NCBI GenBank assembly: GCA_013398615.1
Contig: VZSR01000520.1
Coordinates: 18,941,849 to 19,005,848 of the forward strand
DNA from: Brachypodius melanocephalos
Lineage: Eukaryota > Chordata > Aves > Passeriformes > Pycnonotidae
Direction of reading: 5' to 3'
Length of the DNA: 64,000 nucleotides
Positions 1 to 12,700 of this stretch are shown here, piece by piece. Below the pieces are notes generated by a model. The model was not told where the DNA came from. It made no database searches and was given only the letters and a program-made list of their open reading frames with translations. Position 1 is the stretch's first letter, and every line of letters begins with the position of its first letter. Made by a program: the position numbers and the translations under genes.

Positions 1-94
1 AAATGACAGTGGCCATCTTTGTCACGGGTTTTTTTGTATTTTTGCTTCTTTATAACACTAAAAATGTAAGACCAAACATCACACTAGAACCTCC

Positions 95-438
95 CACAGG
101 CAGATCAATGCCTAGGCAGCCTCTGAGCAATGGCCACACCTTGGCAGTCAAGTCCCAGCCCTCCTCCACACATTATCTTTTATTGCTGAGCGTGATGTTA
201 CATGCCATGGAATATCCCTCTGGCTGGCTAGCTCAGCTGTCGTGGCTGGGACCCCTCCCAGCGTACCTGCTGAGGGATGCAGAGTGGGTAAAGCAAAGAG
301 AGCGCCCTCACACTATGCAAACACTGTCCAGCAATAATCAGATGTCTCTGGGGTACCTGCACTGTTCTAACCACAAATCCAAAACCCACACACACTGCTA
401 GGAAGAAAGTTAACTCCATTTCTGCTGGTCAGAATACA
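95..438 (-). mobile_element. Partial avian ERV LTR (5' part, minus orientation)
   Basis: GC-richer than its surroundings. On the minus strand it follows the start of a common avian ERV LTR family: a TG end at 438, GTTAACTTTCTTCCTAG, GGGTTTTGGATTTGTGG, a GCTGAG..CAGCAATAAAAGATA promoter-like stretch near 180-200. Only the U3 side was recognised; the left limit is approximate. It lies in the intron after E50, in the same direction as RYR3. The 132-codon frame on the + strand across it is antisense to the LTR and not a gene. Confidence 0.6.
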
Positions 439-581
439 GGAGGAAAACCTTTACCTATTGAGCAGTGAGAATTTGTAAACAGCTGTGTAAAAATGGGTAT
501 TTTCCAGTATTAGCACCACCAACCACCTTGGGACATAGCCAATGTTTAACAAACAGATTAGCAGTAAGTTTAAGAACTTAC

Positions 582-779
582 CTTTAAGCAGTAGTATCCG
601 ATCACACAGACAAAGGAGATGACAGTGTGAATAACTGCCAGTGCTCTGAGAGCAGGTGCCATGTAGCCTGTACTTTCTTCTAAAACAAAAAACACCATGC
701 CCTCCTCCTCTTCCTCTTCAGCAAAGGAGTTCCAGAGATTAGAGTCTTCCTCTACTTCATCAAGTGGCTCTTCTGTCAC
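582..779 (-). CDS. RYR3: RYR3 exon E50 (198 bp), S1-S2 loop and helix S2
   Basis: Codes VTEEPLDEVEEDSNLWNSFA, a six-Glu run, MVFFVLEESTGYMAPALRAL, then AVIHTVISFVCVIGYYCLK (helix S2). Donor AAAG|GTAAGT in phase 0. The next exon, expected to begin with VPLV, lies beyond the left edge. Confidence 0.96.
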
Positions 780-3700
780 CTGAGAAAAATTCAAGCTCAT
801 TGAAAACAAAATAGACTTAAAAGCTTTCCCGTTATGATACATGATGTTTGGAAAACGTGCTCAAAGGAAGATGACAGGTCATTAGCTTTAAACATTCTTC
901 ATTTGCACAGCGGAAGTCTCCACATCATGTCATGTCACTGAAAAGAAAATCTGGAAAAACAAATACAGGCAGTTTACAAATCTCTCTAACAATGCTGTAG
1001 CAAAACTAAAATAAATTTAAAAGTTATGCAAAAACAATTTCTTGGAAGAAGCAAAGAATGACAGGGTTATCTATTATGACTGAAATCAGGGGTTTTTTTT
1101 GTAATTGACATAGTTCCTGATTACTCAAGTCTAAAAAGAAGCAAAATCATCATATAATCAACTGGTACACTGTTCATAATTTTTTATTTCATTACTCAAT
1201 TTAGAGCTTACAAATTATATACAGTATTTCATCAGCTGACATACTTCCCTAAATTCCTCCAGTGACTTTAAAAACCTGCCCTTTAAAATAAAATCCCTAG
1301 GGGTGCTTTTTTGACAGCTTTATCTGAAATCTACAGTCCTGTTCATTCTGTTTGACTCCCACTGACCCTTTCTTATGTATGACAGATGGGCTTGCACTGA
1401 TGACAAGAACTTTTGCCCTTGTTCTGCAACAGAATGGGTTGTCACCCACCAGACTCAGAGAAAAGCATGAGAGAATGGGGAGAAAAGGAGACTGGCACAG
1501 ACAAAAGCAGAATTCGACATGTATATTTGAAGTCCATCTTCTCTAACCCTAAGGGAAGGAAAGAAAGAGACAAGAAGGAAGCCCTAAACAGCCATGACAT
1601 CTTTCTCCTGGAATGTGCACATACATTCTGCCCAGTTTCCAAGAGCTTTGCACATCTTTACCTGCCCTGCCTCTGAGAATGTAATTGTGTTATAGGAGTT
1701 GCATTTCAAGGTCTTTGAGAACAGGACTCAGTTATTTCTGGACAGAACGTTCAGTCAGTTGCTTTTGTTGTTGAAGTTTTTGATTTTAAGTAACAGAATA
1801 TGCAATAGAATATGTAATATTGGAAAACACAGGGATCATCAGTTTATCACAACTTTTGTTCTATATCTTGGGGGGTGGGGTAAATCAAAAGGTCCAAATT
1901 TCAGGATATAGATAGATCAGAACTCTTCTTCTAGACTTCAGATTTGTATAGAAAGGGGGGGAAAATGAGGCTTTTATGGGTGGGAGTTCCCTTTATTGAA
2001 TTCTAACCTGTTTCATTTCAAGGTTGTGAAGATTCAAGAAGGAAATTGGTGGAGGCTGCTGAAGATGTTGTACTTTGTATCATCTGGTGTTACACACCTG
2101 AACCTGAAACAACTCTAGATTCAGGTGAATCTCAAAGTTTTGGTTTAAAGGGTCAATGTATGGCCTTCTTCATCAGTGAGCTAAAGAAAAAGAACTGTAG
2201 CCTACTATTAAAAAAGAAATAACTGAGATTAATAATCAGAGTAACAGAAGTCTGTTAATATGTCGAGAACATATGAGAGAAAAATAATTCAACAGTTTTG
2301 ACATTTGAATTATTTTAGTCAATTTCAAATTTCCCAGAACAAGATTAATGATCCAAACAATAACAGACTTACATGACTAAATGAAAAAGTGCCTAGAAAC
2401 TCAACTATAAAGGAGAAATTAAATAAACCTTTTTCATTCAGTCTGAATAAAATAAAAAACAGAATAGTTACAAATATTAAATTATTGTATCCTCTGGTAC
2501 TAATATAAATATTTAAAGAACAATGTTACCTTACCTTGTAAAATAGAAGAATAAAATTGATGGCAAATGCAACAAATAGAGCAAGAAACCTTAAGTTGTA
2601 AAAATTTCTTGCCAAGTAGTGCTGAAAGTAAAAATAAAAAAAGTAATTAAAGGAAGGCTGTGAGTAATATCAAAATTAAAAATAGCAAAATTTTTAAAAC
2701 AATAAATACATAATTGTATTGCCCTCATACACCAGTTATAATAAACAAGGGCATTTCTTGGAAGTCTACCCCCCCCTTTTCATGATGAATGGAATTAAAA
2801 ATAATGGGCATAAAATTATAAGTCAGAGAAGATTGACACAGAAAGAAGTGTGGAAAGATATGTTAGAATACTGGAAAAAAGTAGTTGAGAGTTTTCAGAG
2901 AATTCAACATTTCATGGTTTTAAGAACAAATTAAAATAGAAAGTAAAGATTCTAGAAGTTAGATTATGAAAAGTAGAGAGCTCCTAAAAAAGAGCTCAAG
3001 AGGCTAATCTATCCTGTTAGAAATTTCACTTAGAAACACTTAATTATATAACTCTATGAAGTATTATAAAATCACAAGAGACTGACTACAGCCAATCATC
3101 TGAACTCAAATCATGCCAAATTTCCCTTTATGATGACATCTCTACCTTAAATATCAAAAAGGCTTCTATAAATGAAATTCAATGACTAAAGAAATTAAGA
3201 CATAACTTACAAGCATCTTTGTTTGATAAATTTCCAAAGCTTTGAAGAAGTTGGCCATAACAGCCTCTGGTTTCTCAATTTTTTGTCCATGCCTTCTCTT
3301 CTTTTTCTTCATTTTTCCCTCTTCTAGCTGTTCGGATTGTTCTTCCTTTGCTTTATCTTGTTTCTCACCATCTTCCATGCTAGAAGAAAGGTTAACTAAA
3401 CAAAAATATCTAGCCAAATGTAAATGCATTCATTTCTAATGAATTTGAGTTCATGAAGTTTGGCTTTGAAATTTAGTTTTTATACTATATGTAGCATTAG
3501 AGGAATGTAGTACTAACAAAAAAACACCAAAAAATCCCACCAAGAAAAACAAACAAACAGCTGGATTTCCATATGTGTTAAACAATCTTGAGGCATCAAT
3601 ATGATTGTCGAAAAGTATTGACCCTGATGATATGCTTTTAAAAAATAACTTTGGCAGATAAGAGGAGAAAGATAAATTACTCTGGAGTAAATATTTTAAA

Positions 3701-6700
3701 CATGAAGCAAAATAGATAAAAGAAGAGAAAAAGATAATTATATATAGCTCTTTTTCTGTAAGAATCTCTAGGACAGCTTTTGTGTGTCTCTACAAAATAT
3801 TTCAATCTGTTACTACAATGTGGCTGCAGGTCCAGGCAGACAGGATGCTCCTTAAACATAGGATGCTGCTAAAGCAAGGTAAGTATTTCAAATATTGTTT
3901 AGGCAGTCATATATAGGATAACTGGGCAAAGGACGGTATCTGTCAAGATCTGATAAAACAGCAATAAATAAAAATAGTTGTGTTAGTTAAATCTTGTGTT
4001 TTAATGATCCAATGAAAAATCCATGAAAATTGTAGTGGGTAGCAGGGAAAGCAGAATGCAGTAATGATAAGTTGCAGAGGGTTTTTTTTTTTTTTAAAGA
4101 CCAGTGCTCATTTTTCAAGGAAGTTATGGGAATTTTTACATGCATTTTTAAAAAGGCAAAGGCTACAGATCTATGTATGCATAATTGTGAAGGACCACAC
4201 AAATCAGATTGTCATTGTTTTGCCTAGTGAGGTGGTCTGCCATCTTTTAGTAGATTTGCAAAATACCAAGTATGTACCCCTTAGTATATTTTCAAAATAC
4301 TGATGATACAAAGTTCTTTGAATCCTGAGTATTTCTTGCATTACTTCTGGCCAAATTATTTAGTATTAGGAAGTACCAAGGAGTTAAGCAAGATTTTGTA
4401 AAATTAACTTACTCAGCCTTCTCAGCTTCTGCTTTTCTTTGTGTTCCAGCTTCTTTTGCAATTTCAGATATCTGCAAAAAGTATTTAACTGTCAAAATTG
4501 ATCCATTCAAATAAAATTCTGGTGACTTTAGTTACTGACTTCTGAGAAAATTATAGTATTTTTATAGCACTTTGCACTTTTAAGGCATTAGATCTTTAAA
4601 GATAGAGAGCTCAGGCTATATTTTAACAATGAAAAAGGCAGCATTTTTTCAGTGTAAAATTATCAATACTCTAACTAGTCCAGTTGACTGAACAACTTAA
4701 TTATACACAGTGATCAGGCAAATTATGTAACCAGCTGAGGATGAAGGTAACTACCTCCAGATTGTATCCTGATACTAAGGTCACCCACAAAGATTCAGTG
4801 GAGTTACTGATTGAAACAAGAAATTATATATTATTTTTATCATCAAAAATCTGAAAAATATCCATGTAACTATCAGATATTACAAAACCCAATTACTTGG
4901 CCATGATCAAGTAATACAACTGAAAACAGAAAAATACTTAAGACAACTTCTACCTACACAGTGTTTTCTTCAAGCTATTTATCTTAGCTGGGCTGATGGT
5001 TCATTAAACCCTTACTGGCACACCACACAAACCTCCTAAGCTGTGTTTACAGCTTTCCCTTGAGATAAGGAAAAACCAATACACAATTTTACAGATGGCT
5101 AACTGCAGCAAAGAAGCTGGGGCCTGGATAGCAAACACCTTTAGGCTTGGTGTTACAAGATCAAAGTAAACTCATTTCAAATGCAGTTTGAGTATCTAAG
5201 CTTCAATGGAAGTCCAAGAGGTTCAGGCTCTGACGTCCTAGACTCACAAAGAAATCTAAAGTGCTTAAATTTGTTTTCATTCCCTTTTGCAAAAAATCTA
5301 TGTTAACTCTTAATTTTCTTCTGCATTCTCTTGAAGTGTTTAGATGGCAGTTGTCTATTGGTCCTATATTTCTGGTTAATTCATATATACAGTAATCTAA
5401 AGTTTCTGCCACTACTCATCTGAATGCCTTTCTCTGGCAAGTACATGGGAAAAAGATATGGGAAAGAATTTATTAAGTTGATCTTGCCTTGCATATCACA
5501 CATATTATCTGTGGAACCTCACCTAGCAAAAGATGCTAGTTGTAATTCTTTCCACAAAGTTGTAATTCTTTCCACAAAGTGTCTCCCTTAGGATCTCAAG
5601 CCAGTGGAGGGTAATTGAGAAATCATTGATAATGCATGGTTCTTCTACAGGGTAGGATGGTAGAAGAATGAATAAAGCCCTATCCGTCTTATCCGTATAT
5701 GCTCTCTCAATTTTCTCTTTTCCAGGCTGAAGAGCCTTGACCTACTTAATTCCATACACAAGATTTATTCCATATCAGGTTTTAACAGCTCATTGATCTT
5801 CACTGAATCTTTTCCAGTTTTATCACACTCTTTTTGAAATGAGGGAACCTGATCTTCAAGGCACAGATAAAAAAAGGTTCATGTAGCATAGTAATATGGG
5901 GGTTTCCTCTCTTCCTTTCTCAACAATTCAAAACTTCAGTTTGCTTGACTGACATTATCATTGAACTGATATCGTTGTACAACTCAATTATATTCCCAAG
6001 ATTTCATACTTGAACAGTAACAATGAGATCAAAATGAAGCATTTTACAGGTAAAAATATAACTTTTCCTCCTGTATTCATCACTTCACTGACTTTTATCT
6101 GCTATTTTAAGGCAACTTAACAGTTTGCTCTTGATTTTATCACTACCAGTAATTAGATTTATCAGCAAACTCTTATGTCACTACTACTTTTCTCCTCTAA
6201 TTTGTGAACCCACACAGCTCTCAGCACAGATTCCTGTAGAACCTTACAGTAAAAGCGAAGTCCTAAAAGGCTTCATCATATACAATTCCATAGGTTATTT
6301 TGCAATTTCTCTGGCTATATGGTAAATGCCACTGACCTTATCAGTACACTTTTCCAGTCTATAGACCTGATTTTCTATTTCTATCCATTTGTGTGAATTT
6401 TATCTTTGCAGATGCCTGAGAAAGACCTAATGACTTCCTGAAGGGAATTTTTGATTCTTATCATGTTTCTGCTTTGAGCTCCACTTATTCTTTATATCCA
6501 GTCCTCTAACTAGATTATGCGAGGCATTTATATACACAGTGGGAAATGAATAGCAATTCCTGTAATATAGAATTAGTGCAAACGTTGCTTTGGTAAATTT
6601 CAGCAGATAAAATATTAAAGGCAAAAGCTGGATATATTGCGTAACTGACTTCACATTAATGGCTCAAACTATCTGCAAAAATTACAGAGCATTTTCATCA

Positions 6701-9700
6701 ATAGTATCAAACACATCTATGAGAAATGTATAAATCAAACTAAAGCAAAGAATATTCTGAAGTGTTTATTCAGATCTGAATTAAAATATTTACTTCAACT
6801 ATTGTTGAAGAAGATTCAAAAGTGTTTACATATACCTGCCAAGATTCTTGCATTAAAGTACTTATTTTTAAATACCAACCACATTATATTTATGCCAAAT
6901 GAGACAGGATTTTAATAGACTGTAATTTTTAAGTCCCCACATAAAAATGATTTAATAAACAAATGCAAAAAATTTAGATCAATTTAGGCAAGAACCAAAA
7001 TCTGGAGAAAAACTTACTAATTAAGAGAAAATAATGCACTAAGAAGTTGCACAGTTTAGATTTATCTTGAAAATATCTGGAAAGTATATCATAAAGAGGT
7101 GGGTTAATGATGAGAGAAAAGGCATTTTTGAATAACAAGTAGAAACAGACATGAGGTGTACAGTGAAACCTAATGCCTTCCAAATATGATAAATAAATTT
7201 TGGATTTGACATTTAATTCTACCCATTTTTACACAGAAAAATATTCTCTTTAGTCCAGCTGAGTGGAACAAAATATATTATTTATAAACCAGAAAAAGAG
7301 TAAAGACTAATTACATTATTAACATTAAACTAATGATAAATTCAAACAAATATCTTTCAAATAATAGGAAAAAAGGATACTGTGTTACATCTAAAGCATA
7401 TAGAAGAAAGATGTTAATGATAAGGCATTATTATGGAGATAATAAGTTGTAAAAGTACTTGAAGTATACTGTGAAAATATGGGGTATGCAGAATCAACAA
7501 GACCATAAAGCAAAAATTGTGAAATTTGCTAGCAGTTTATATTCTGAATAAAGTCCATCTGTGACAAAAATTCCTGTTGGTTTTTAAATGTGTAGAGATT
7601 ATACAGTAAGTTCTTATAGATAATGTATATTAATCAGTTATATAAGAAATAAATCTGTTATTAACGTTCAGCAGTTTATTATTATAATTATCATTATTTA
7701 ATATTATCTTAAAAGAAATTTTAAAATCTTTTTAATTTACCTGTAATCTTTTTTTCTTATGAACTGTGTTTTCCAAAGGTGTCTGGATCTCAGTACCAAG
7801 GATTTCTGCAATATCTCCAAGTCCAGCATCATGAGCATGTTTTGATCCTTCTTTCTTTGTGGGAATGCCAAAAATGTCTGCGATGATGTCAGTTTCTCCC
7901 TTTTCACTCTTCACAAACTCCCCGAGCTCAGCTCTTATGCCATGTTCAGCACCTTCAGCTTTTTCTGCTTCCATAACATCATCATGGATTCCAAACTGTG
8001 TCGGATCAGGCATATCCCCTAATATTTTTGTAACTTTTATGTTTTTGGCTCCTTCAACCAGGCCACCCCCAAATACAGTGCTCCAAAGGATCTGGAATAT
8101 CCCCCATATTATAGAAAAGAACATTTGGAATGTCCCTACAAATAGGATCCAGAAAAAGGAGAAAAACACTTTCACCATCTCTTTTACTGTCATCTTTTTA
8201 ACTTTCCTGTATTGTTTCCTAAGGTTCTTCACAGTGACCATTTTTAAAAAGTTGGCAACATTCTTCTTCACTGCAACACAGGCCACTGCAAAAGCTGAAG
8301 CAGGTTCCAGGGACTTTTCTTCTTCCTCATCATCTCCAATATCCATTACATAAGCAGGCTCTGCCTCTTCCTCCTCCTCAGGCCTCTCAGATGAATCTGT
8401 TTCAGAGATCTGGGATGCTAACTGCATTTCAAAGATTGTGTCCTCACAGAAATTCACAAAGAGTTCCATTTTTTCTTGCTCTCCACCTTCATTTACAACA
8501 TCAAATATGAACTGTCTTTTAGATTCTTTCACCTGTGGCTTCTCCCACTGCATTCTACTGGATTCACTGATTTCAAAGTAAACTCTTTCTATTTTCTTGG
8601 CCCCACCCATTATTTCAATACGGCCAAGGTATGGTTCAAAGTAATTAAGAACACTTTCTGCAGGCTCAAGTAAGCTCTGAAGGCGTGGATCATTAGGCAT
8701 GTGCTCTGAAAGGTTTGTTAGCAGCACTACGACGTTAAATCCAATGTCTTTGGCTGGTTCGTGGAATCTTTCCACAAAGTCAATATAATTAAACATGTCA
8801 TTTTCATCAGCTTCTGTACAGGACAGCAGGAATTCAATCTCTGACTGTATGTATTGTTTTTGAGCCTCCATTGATTTCTGAAATTCCTTCTTGGAAATGA
8901 TTCCTTTACCATCTGGATCGTACTCTTTGAATGCATCTGAATTAGTCAGATCTTTTAACTTCAGGAACATGTCAAAGAACTTCAAAATCATTTCTACATT
9001 GCTAGATGATTCTACAAGCGTGTCCACCATTTGTTTTCCAATAGTTCCATTTACGACATTACCTAAATAGTGTGTTATAACAGAAAGTTATTTGACAGCT
9101 AATTTTAAATAATGACATTTCACATTTGTGCTGAAAACAGAACAAACGTTCTTAAATATTAGTATTTTTTCTTCAAACATGCTTTTCTCTAACAGCCTTC
9201 CATTTCATGATTATGTATAATCCAGAATAATTCTTAAATATATATGAAAAATGTCTTTTTCCCCAAAAATTACATAAAGGCAATTAAAAAGCAGTTTAGA
9301 AAGATGGATATAATAATTATGCTTTACACTAGGAAGGTGAGATAATCATATTTGACCATAAAGAAAAGCAGGTCCAACCTTCAAGCAGTGACAAGAGCAT
9401 CACTACCATATCCTTTAGTAGATCCAGCAGTTCCTTAAGCAATTCAATCTGAGCAGAGTCCTAAAAAAAAAAAAGGCTGTAAGATTGTTTTTAATTTTTA
9501 TTTATATGAGAAACTAAATAAATTTAGAGAAAAACGGTATTAAAAATGATCAGCTAAATTTCATTCACATTATTCAGCATTTTCATTTTATTATGATTGC
9601 TATCAGAAGTCTATTACATTGTGCAACTTACTGCAGCAGAGGTATTAACACCATAAATTATAATAAATTAATTCCATAAGCTATAATAAAGCGTTAAGGA

Positions 9701-12700
9701 GTACCAAAGTGCAGGTATGGGACAGCAGAAACAAAAAACTTGTTTGCTACACAGATCTGAAAGTATCTGTCTCAGAAAGAATTCATCCTTTTTCACTTCA
9801 TTGGCAATATTTAGTGACACAATGTATTACCACTCAAAGAGGACTAGAACTGCTCAGTTTAATTACAAAACAAGTCAGAATATGGAAGAGTCAGAGTAGA
9901 TAAGCAGATTTGTGTTTGACATAAAGGTCATAAATACTATTCTCAAAATTCTGGTATACTTCTATAGAGTGGGAAGAAATCTTGTAAGTCAGAGGATAGC
10001 AGAGACACTGAATAAGAATGGAAATCACCCTTTGCACTGTTGCATTCAGTGCAGAGCTTGAGTGTATGGATACATTAAGCAGAAGCCACAGAAGAACACA
10101 GAATCCTGACACTGTGGAGTGGGACTCCCCTGTGCTCTGTACAGTGACATGAACACTGTCTGTGCCTCTATGCTCAGTGTCTTTGATTAATTAACTGCAT
10201 AAGTTGACCAAATGTCACACTCCCTCCCTGTTTGGATCTTTCTCATCTTTTCTCTTGGCCTGCTTATCTTCAGGATGAGATCCCTGCTTTTAATGGTGCT
10301 TCTGCTCTGGCGAATCCTTCGGTTTTGGCATCAGGGAGGAAGGGACCAAACTGCCACATTCATTATCAGTATTATTGAGCTGTAAATGTCAAGTTTCGTT
10401 TCAGTGAAGGTGAGTGCACAGTGACAATTAATGTTGAAAATACCTGTGAAAGTTTCATTTGCATATTGGCAAACACATGAAGAAAGCCAACAACTGCATC
10501 CCACAGCCTACTATGAGCCAGACTCTGTTGATTGCCTATGCAAGGGCCCTAAAAAAATTAAGAACACATTTTTTAATTTATGTCAAATAAACCAAAACAA
10601 ATAAAAATAAGTTTCAGGCAGCCATGAATCTACATGAGGAGGTTTTCTAAGACCTCTGGGTATCTAGTGCATAAATGCCAAATTGTATCCTGTTAAATAC
10701 ATAGCTGCTTGCATGTTTTAGTATTCACTTTACACTAGTCCAGTGATTCTATGTAACTTAATCAAAATTTTAAAAAATAAATGCAAAGCATTTACAAATT
10801 TATGAAAGAACATGGTCATGCTGAGTGAGCATGGAACTTCTCTGTTAGTACCTTGAGAAACACATTCTGTTTACCTGGATATATTCTGTAAGAGAATTGA
10901 ATATTTGTTTGGTGACAGCCAAAGCTTTAGAAAAGTTACGTTGTCCTGATTCATCAATGACATCCTTTCCTGAATAGTACCAATAGAAGTCACTGATGGA
11001 TTCCTAAGGAAAAAACAACATTACATTTTCTAGTTTTGAATTCTTCATGCAGTATTTACTGCCTGCATTTGTATCACCAAAACTTGCATCGATAATTCAG
11101 ATGAAATTTGGCATATCTGTTTCAATTTATTTCTCATTACAATAATATTTTGTGCTCTCTTCAGAAGTAAACTAACATCTGAAATCAAACATCTGATTTC
11201 ACACAGAATTCTGAAATGCCATCTGCTTTCAAAGGAAAAAAAAAGATACGAAATGAATATAAATTCTTCATTTTGGGTATTCCTTCAGAGAGAATTTTTA
11301 AATTTGATTCCAATAAAATGTGAATCTACACAAGTGAAGGAAAGACAAATATTTTATACTCCATTTTCATCTGTTTTTTCCTCACCTGAAGACGCAAGAG
11401 ATAGTCAACAGTACTAATTATAATATTCACTGTTGTGGTGTTGCCCATCTGAGTACGTAAGTAATTTTGAAAATCTGAAATAAGAAATGAGTTGTGCTTG
11501 GTTAGTATATAAACGGAAAAAAGTACAACATTATTTTTCTGTTTTCATGGGGAATGCCTTATTTTTAAATATCTTGTTGGACACAGATGCTTATGTGGTA
11601 GTAGAAACTGAACTTTAGATCTCAGTGTAAGTATAACTGAAGAATTGTTATCCAGGTGGCTTGGAACAGGCTTTACTAGTAATGTGCTAAACACCAAAAC
11701 TATACAAAGACTTAAAAAATAAAACTGAACTCCGCAATTCAAATTGTTGTCATGCCAGTTTCCCTTCAGAAAACCTAGTGCATTAGAGGAAAACATCAGA
11801 ACTGGTTCTATTGCACTCTGTTTAGGAACAGACTCACCACACATTTTTCACAAAATAAATTCAGTTCTCTTACCATTGTTATGCCCTTCACAGAGAAGTT
11901 GCAAAAATCTAAATAGATCTCGAGTAAATTCGTCATGCTGCAAGACTTTTTCACCTTTAAAATATATAAATACAGTGATTATGTGACAGTTATGATTAAT
12001 TATGCAGAACACATAATCTTACAGTAACCTTTTAAACTGGAATTTTAATAAAAGAATTTAAAAGCGTTAAAGCAATTTAAAAGAAACAGACTAATAATAA
12101 TGAAAAGAAAAACTGAGACAGAAAAAGCAGAGCCAAAGTATTTAGCACTCCAATGCATCCATGGTTAAAAAAACAACACTAAGTTGAAAAAAAAAGGCAA
12201 CAGGATATATATCTAATAAGTAAATTGTTAGTCATAACTAAAATCATGCCTTAAATATGAGTGACACTTCTTTAACAAGCATCAAACTCTTTATTCAAGC
12301 TAAACACACAACCTGCTGCAGACCAGAAAGCTAAACCTAAAGATATCTCAGAAGATGCAATGAGAGATTTCTCTCTGTATTTGCAACACATTTTTGCAAC
12401 AATAGTATCAAAAACTGTAAACCCAAACATACCACGCTCACGAACGATGACTGTGGATCAAAGAAAAATAACAAGAATACAAGATAAGAATATTGGAAGT
12501 TGCAATATTTTTCTTAAAAATTATTGCTAATGATATTGTAAAAAAAAAAGCATATTCAGAACCCAGAGCCTAGAATTATTTATAATAAGTTTAAAAACAG
12601 ATACCTTAAGCCACAGTAAATAACAGTTCTAGTTAAAGAAAGAAGCACAAATAATGTTTGAAGCACTACTGGAATCAATTTCATTCTACTTACGAGTTCC

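Noticed and set aside
3..401. 132-codon open frame on the + strand
   Set aside because: It lies antisense over an LTR fragment and shows no protein character.
7859..8353. 164-codon open frame on the + strand
   Set aside because: Antisense shadow of exon E46; the minus strand reads clear RyR sequence.
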